Origin: a bacterium CG2_30_54_10
Lineage (GTDB): Bacteria; Muiribacteriota; Ozemobacteria; Ozemobacterales; Ozemobacteraceae
DNA length: 5,008 nt
NCBI GenBank assembly: GCA_001872985.1
Contig: MNYA01000220.1
Coordinates: 1 to 5,008, forward strand
Direction of reading: 5' to 3'
The translations under genes and the position numbers were made by a program. How positions within the stretch are numbered: position 1 is the stretch's first letter; each line of letters opens with the position of its first letter. This document shows, piece after piece, positions 4,926 to 5,008 of the stretch. The notes below the pieces were generated by a model that searched no databases, had not been told where the DNA came from, and saw only the letters and a program-made list of their open reading frames with translations.

Positions 4926-5008
4926 GCTCGTATTTCCAATCGAACTTTCCGACGCCACCGGTCACGATTTTGGCGACGTACATTTCGTCCATGAGCGAGG
5001 GAACATCT
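4918..5008 (-). CDS. C-terminus of an upstream operon gene, 5' part outside window
   Basis: The frame enters at the right edge and reads DVPSLMDEMYVAKIVTGGVG, then KFDWKYEHD and a TGA at 4920-4918. The aromatic/charged ending looks like real protein, while the other two minus frames give Arg-rich or frequently stopped sequence. The stop overlaps the next gene's ATG (ATGACTGA), so it is probably the preceding member of the same operon and possibly another pilin-like subunit. Only 29 residues are visible and no family can be assigned. Confidence 0.6.
   Translation of the reverse strand, partial: DVPSLMDEMYVAKIVTGGVGKFDWKYEHD

Overview
The window looks like chromosomal DNA from a Gram-negative-type bacterium with a type IV pilus or type II secretion-like pseudopilin system. 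Base composition is moderate to GC-rich, ribosome binding sites are canonical where present, and there are several kinds of dispersed palindromic repeats. The pseudopilin plus VWA-protein content and the repeat load suggest an environmental, little-studied lineage (for example Riflebacteria- or PVC-like). That placement is a guess, because the window holds no phylogenetic marker.

Layout, right to left along the minus strand: (1) The 3' end of an unidentified gene (4918-5008) overlaps by 8 bases a PilV/GspI-like minor pseudopilin (4368-4925). That gene overlaps by one base a second, GspJ/PilW-like pseudopilin (3652-4368). These three form a tight, apparently translationally coupled operon. Both pseudopilin 5' ends have been altered by repeats: a REP-like palindrome is translated in the leader of the first, and a 9-base tandem repeat spans the stop/start junction of the second. 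(2) A separate unit follows: a near-consensus sigma70-type promoter (3575-3603), a roughly 210-nt structured leader, a strong Shine-Dalgarno site, and a 649-residue membrane-anchored VWA protein of the YfbK type (1407-3356). (3) Beyond its 3' end lies a dispersed imperfect palindrome (1282-1346).

On the plus strand, 731-1196 is a broken response-regulator receiver domain. It has lost its N-terminal acidic pair and is split at the phosphoacceptor loop by a MITE of about 149 bases, with terminal inverted repeats, an 8-9 base target duplication and a double-hairpin core. Removing the element and one duplicate (157 bases) joins the two halves into one reading frame.

At the left end, a strong intrinsic terminator for minus-strand transcripts (667-690) precedes a secreted proline/serine-rich protein (530 to beyond base 1, minus strand) with a clear signal peptide and Shine-Dalgarno site.

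Functionally, the pseudopilins probably prime or decorate a pilus or secretion pseudopilus. The VWA protein, probably displayed in the periplasm with an intact MIDAS metal site, may be an adhesion or assembly partner; that link rests on adjacency only. The receiver fragment is probably dead. The main surprises are the repeat insertions, each at a readable junction.
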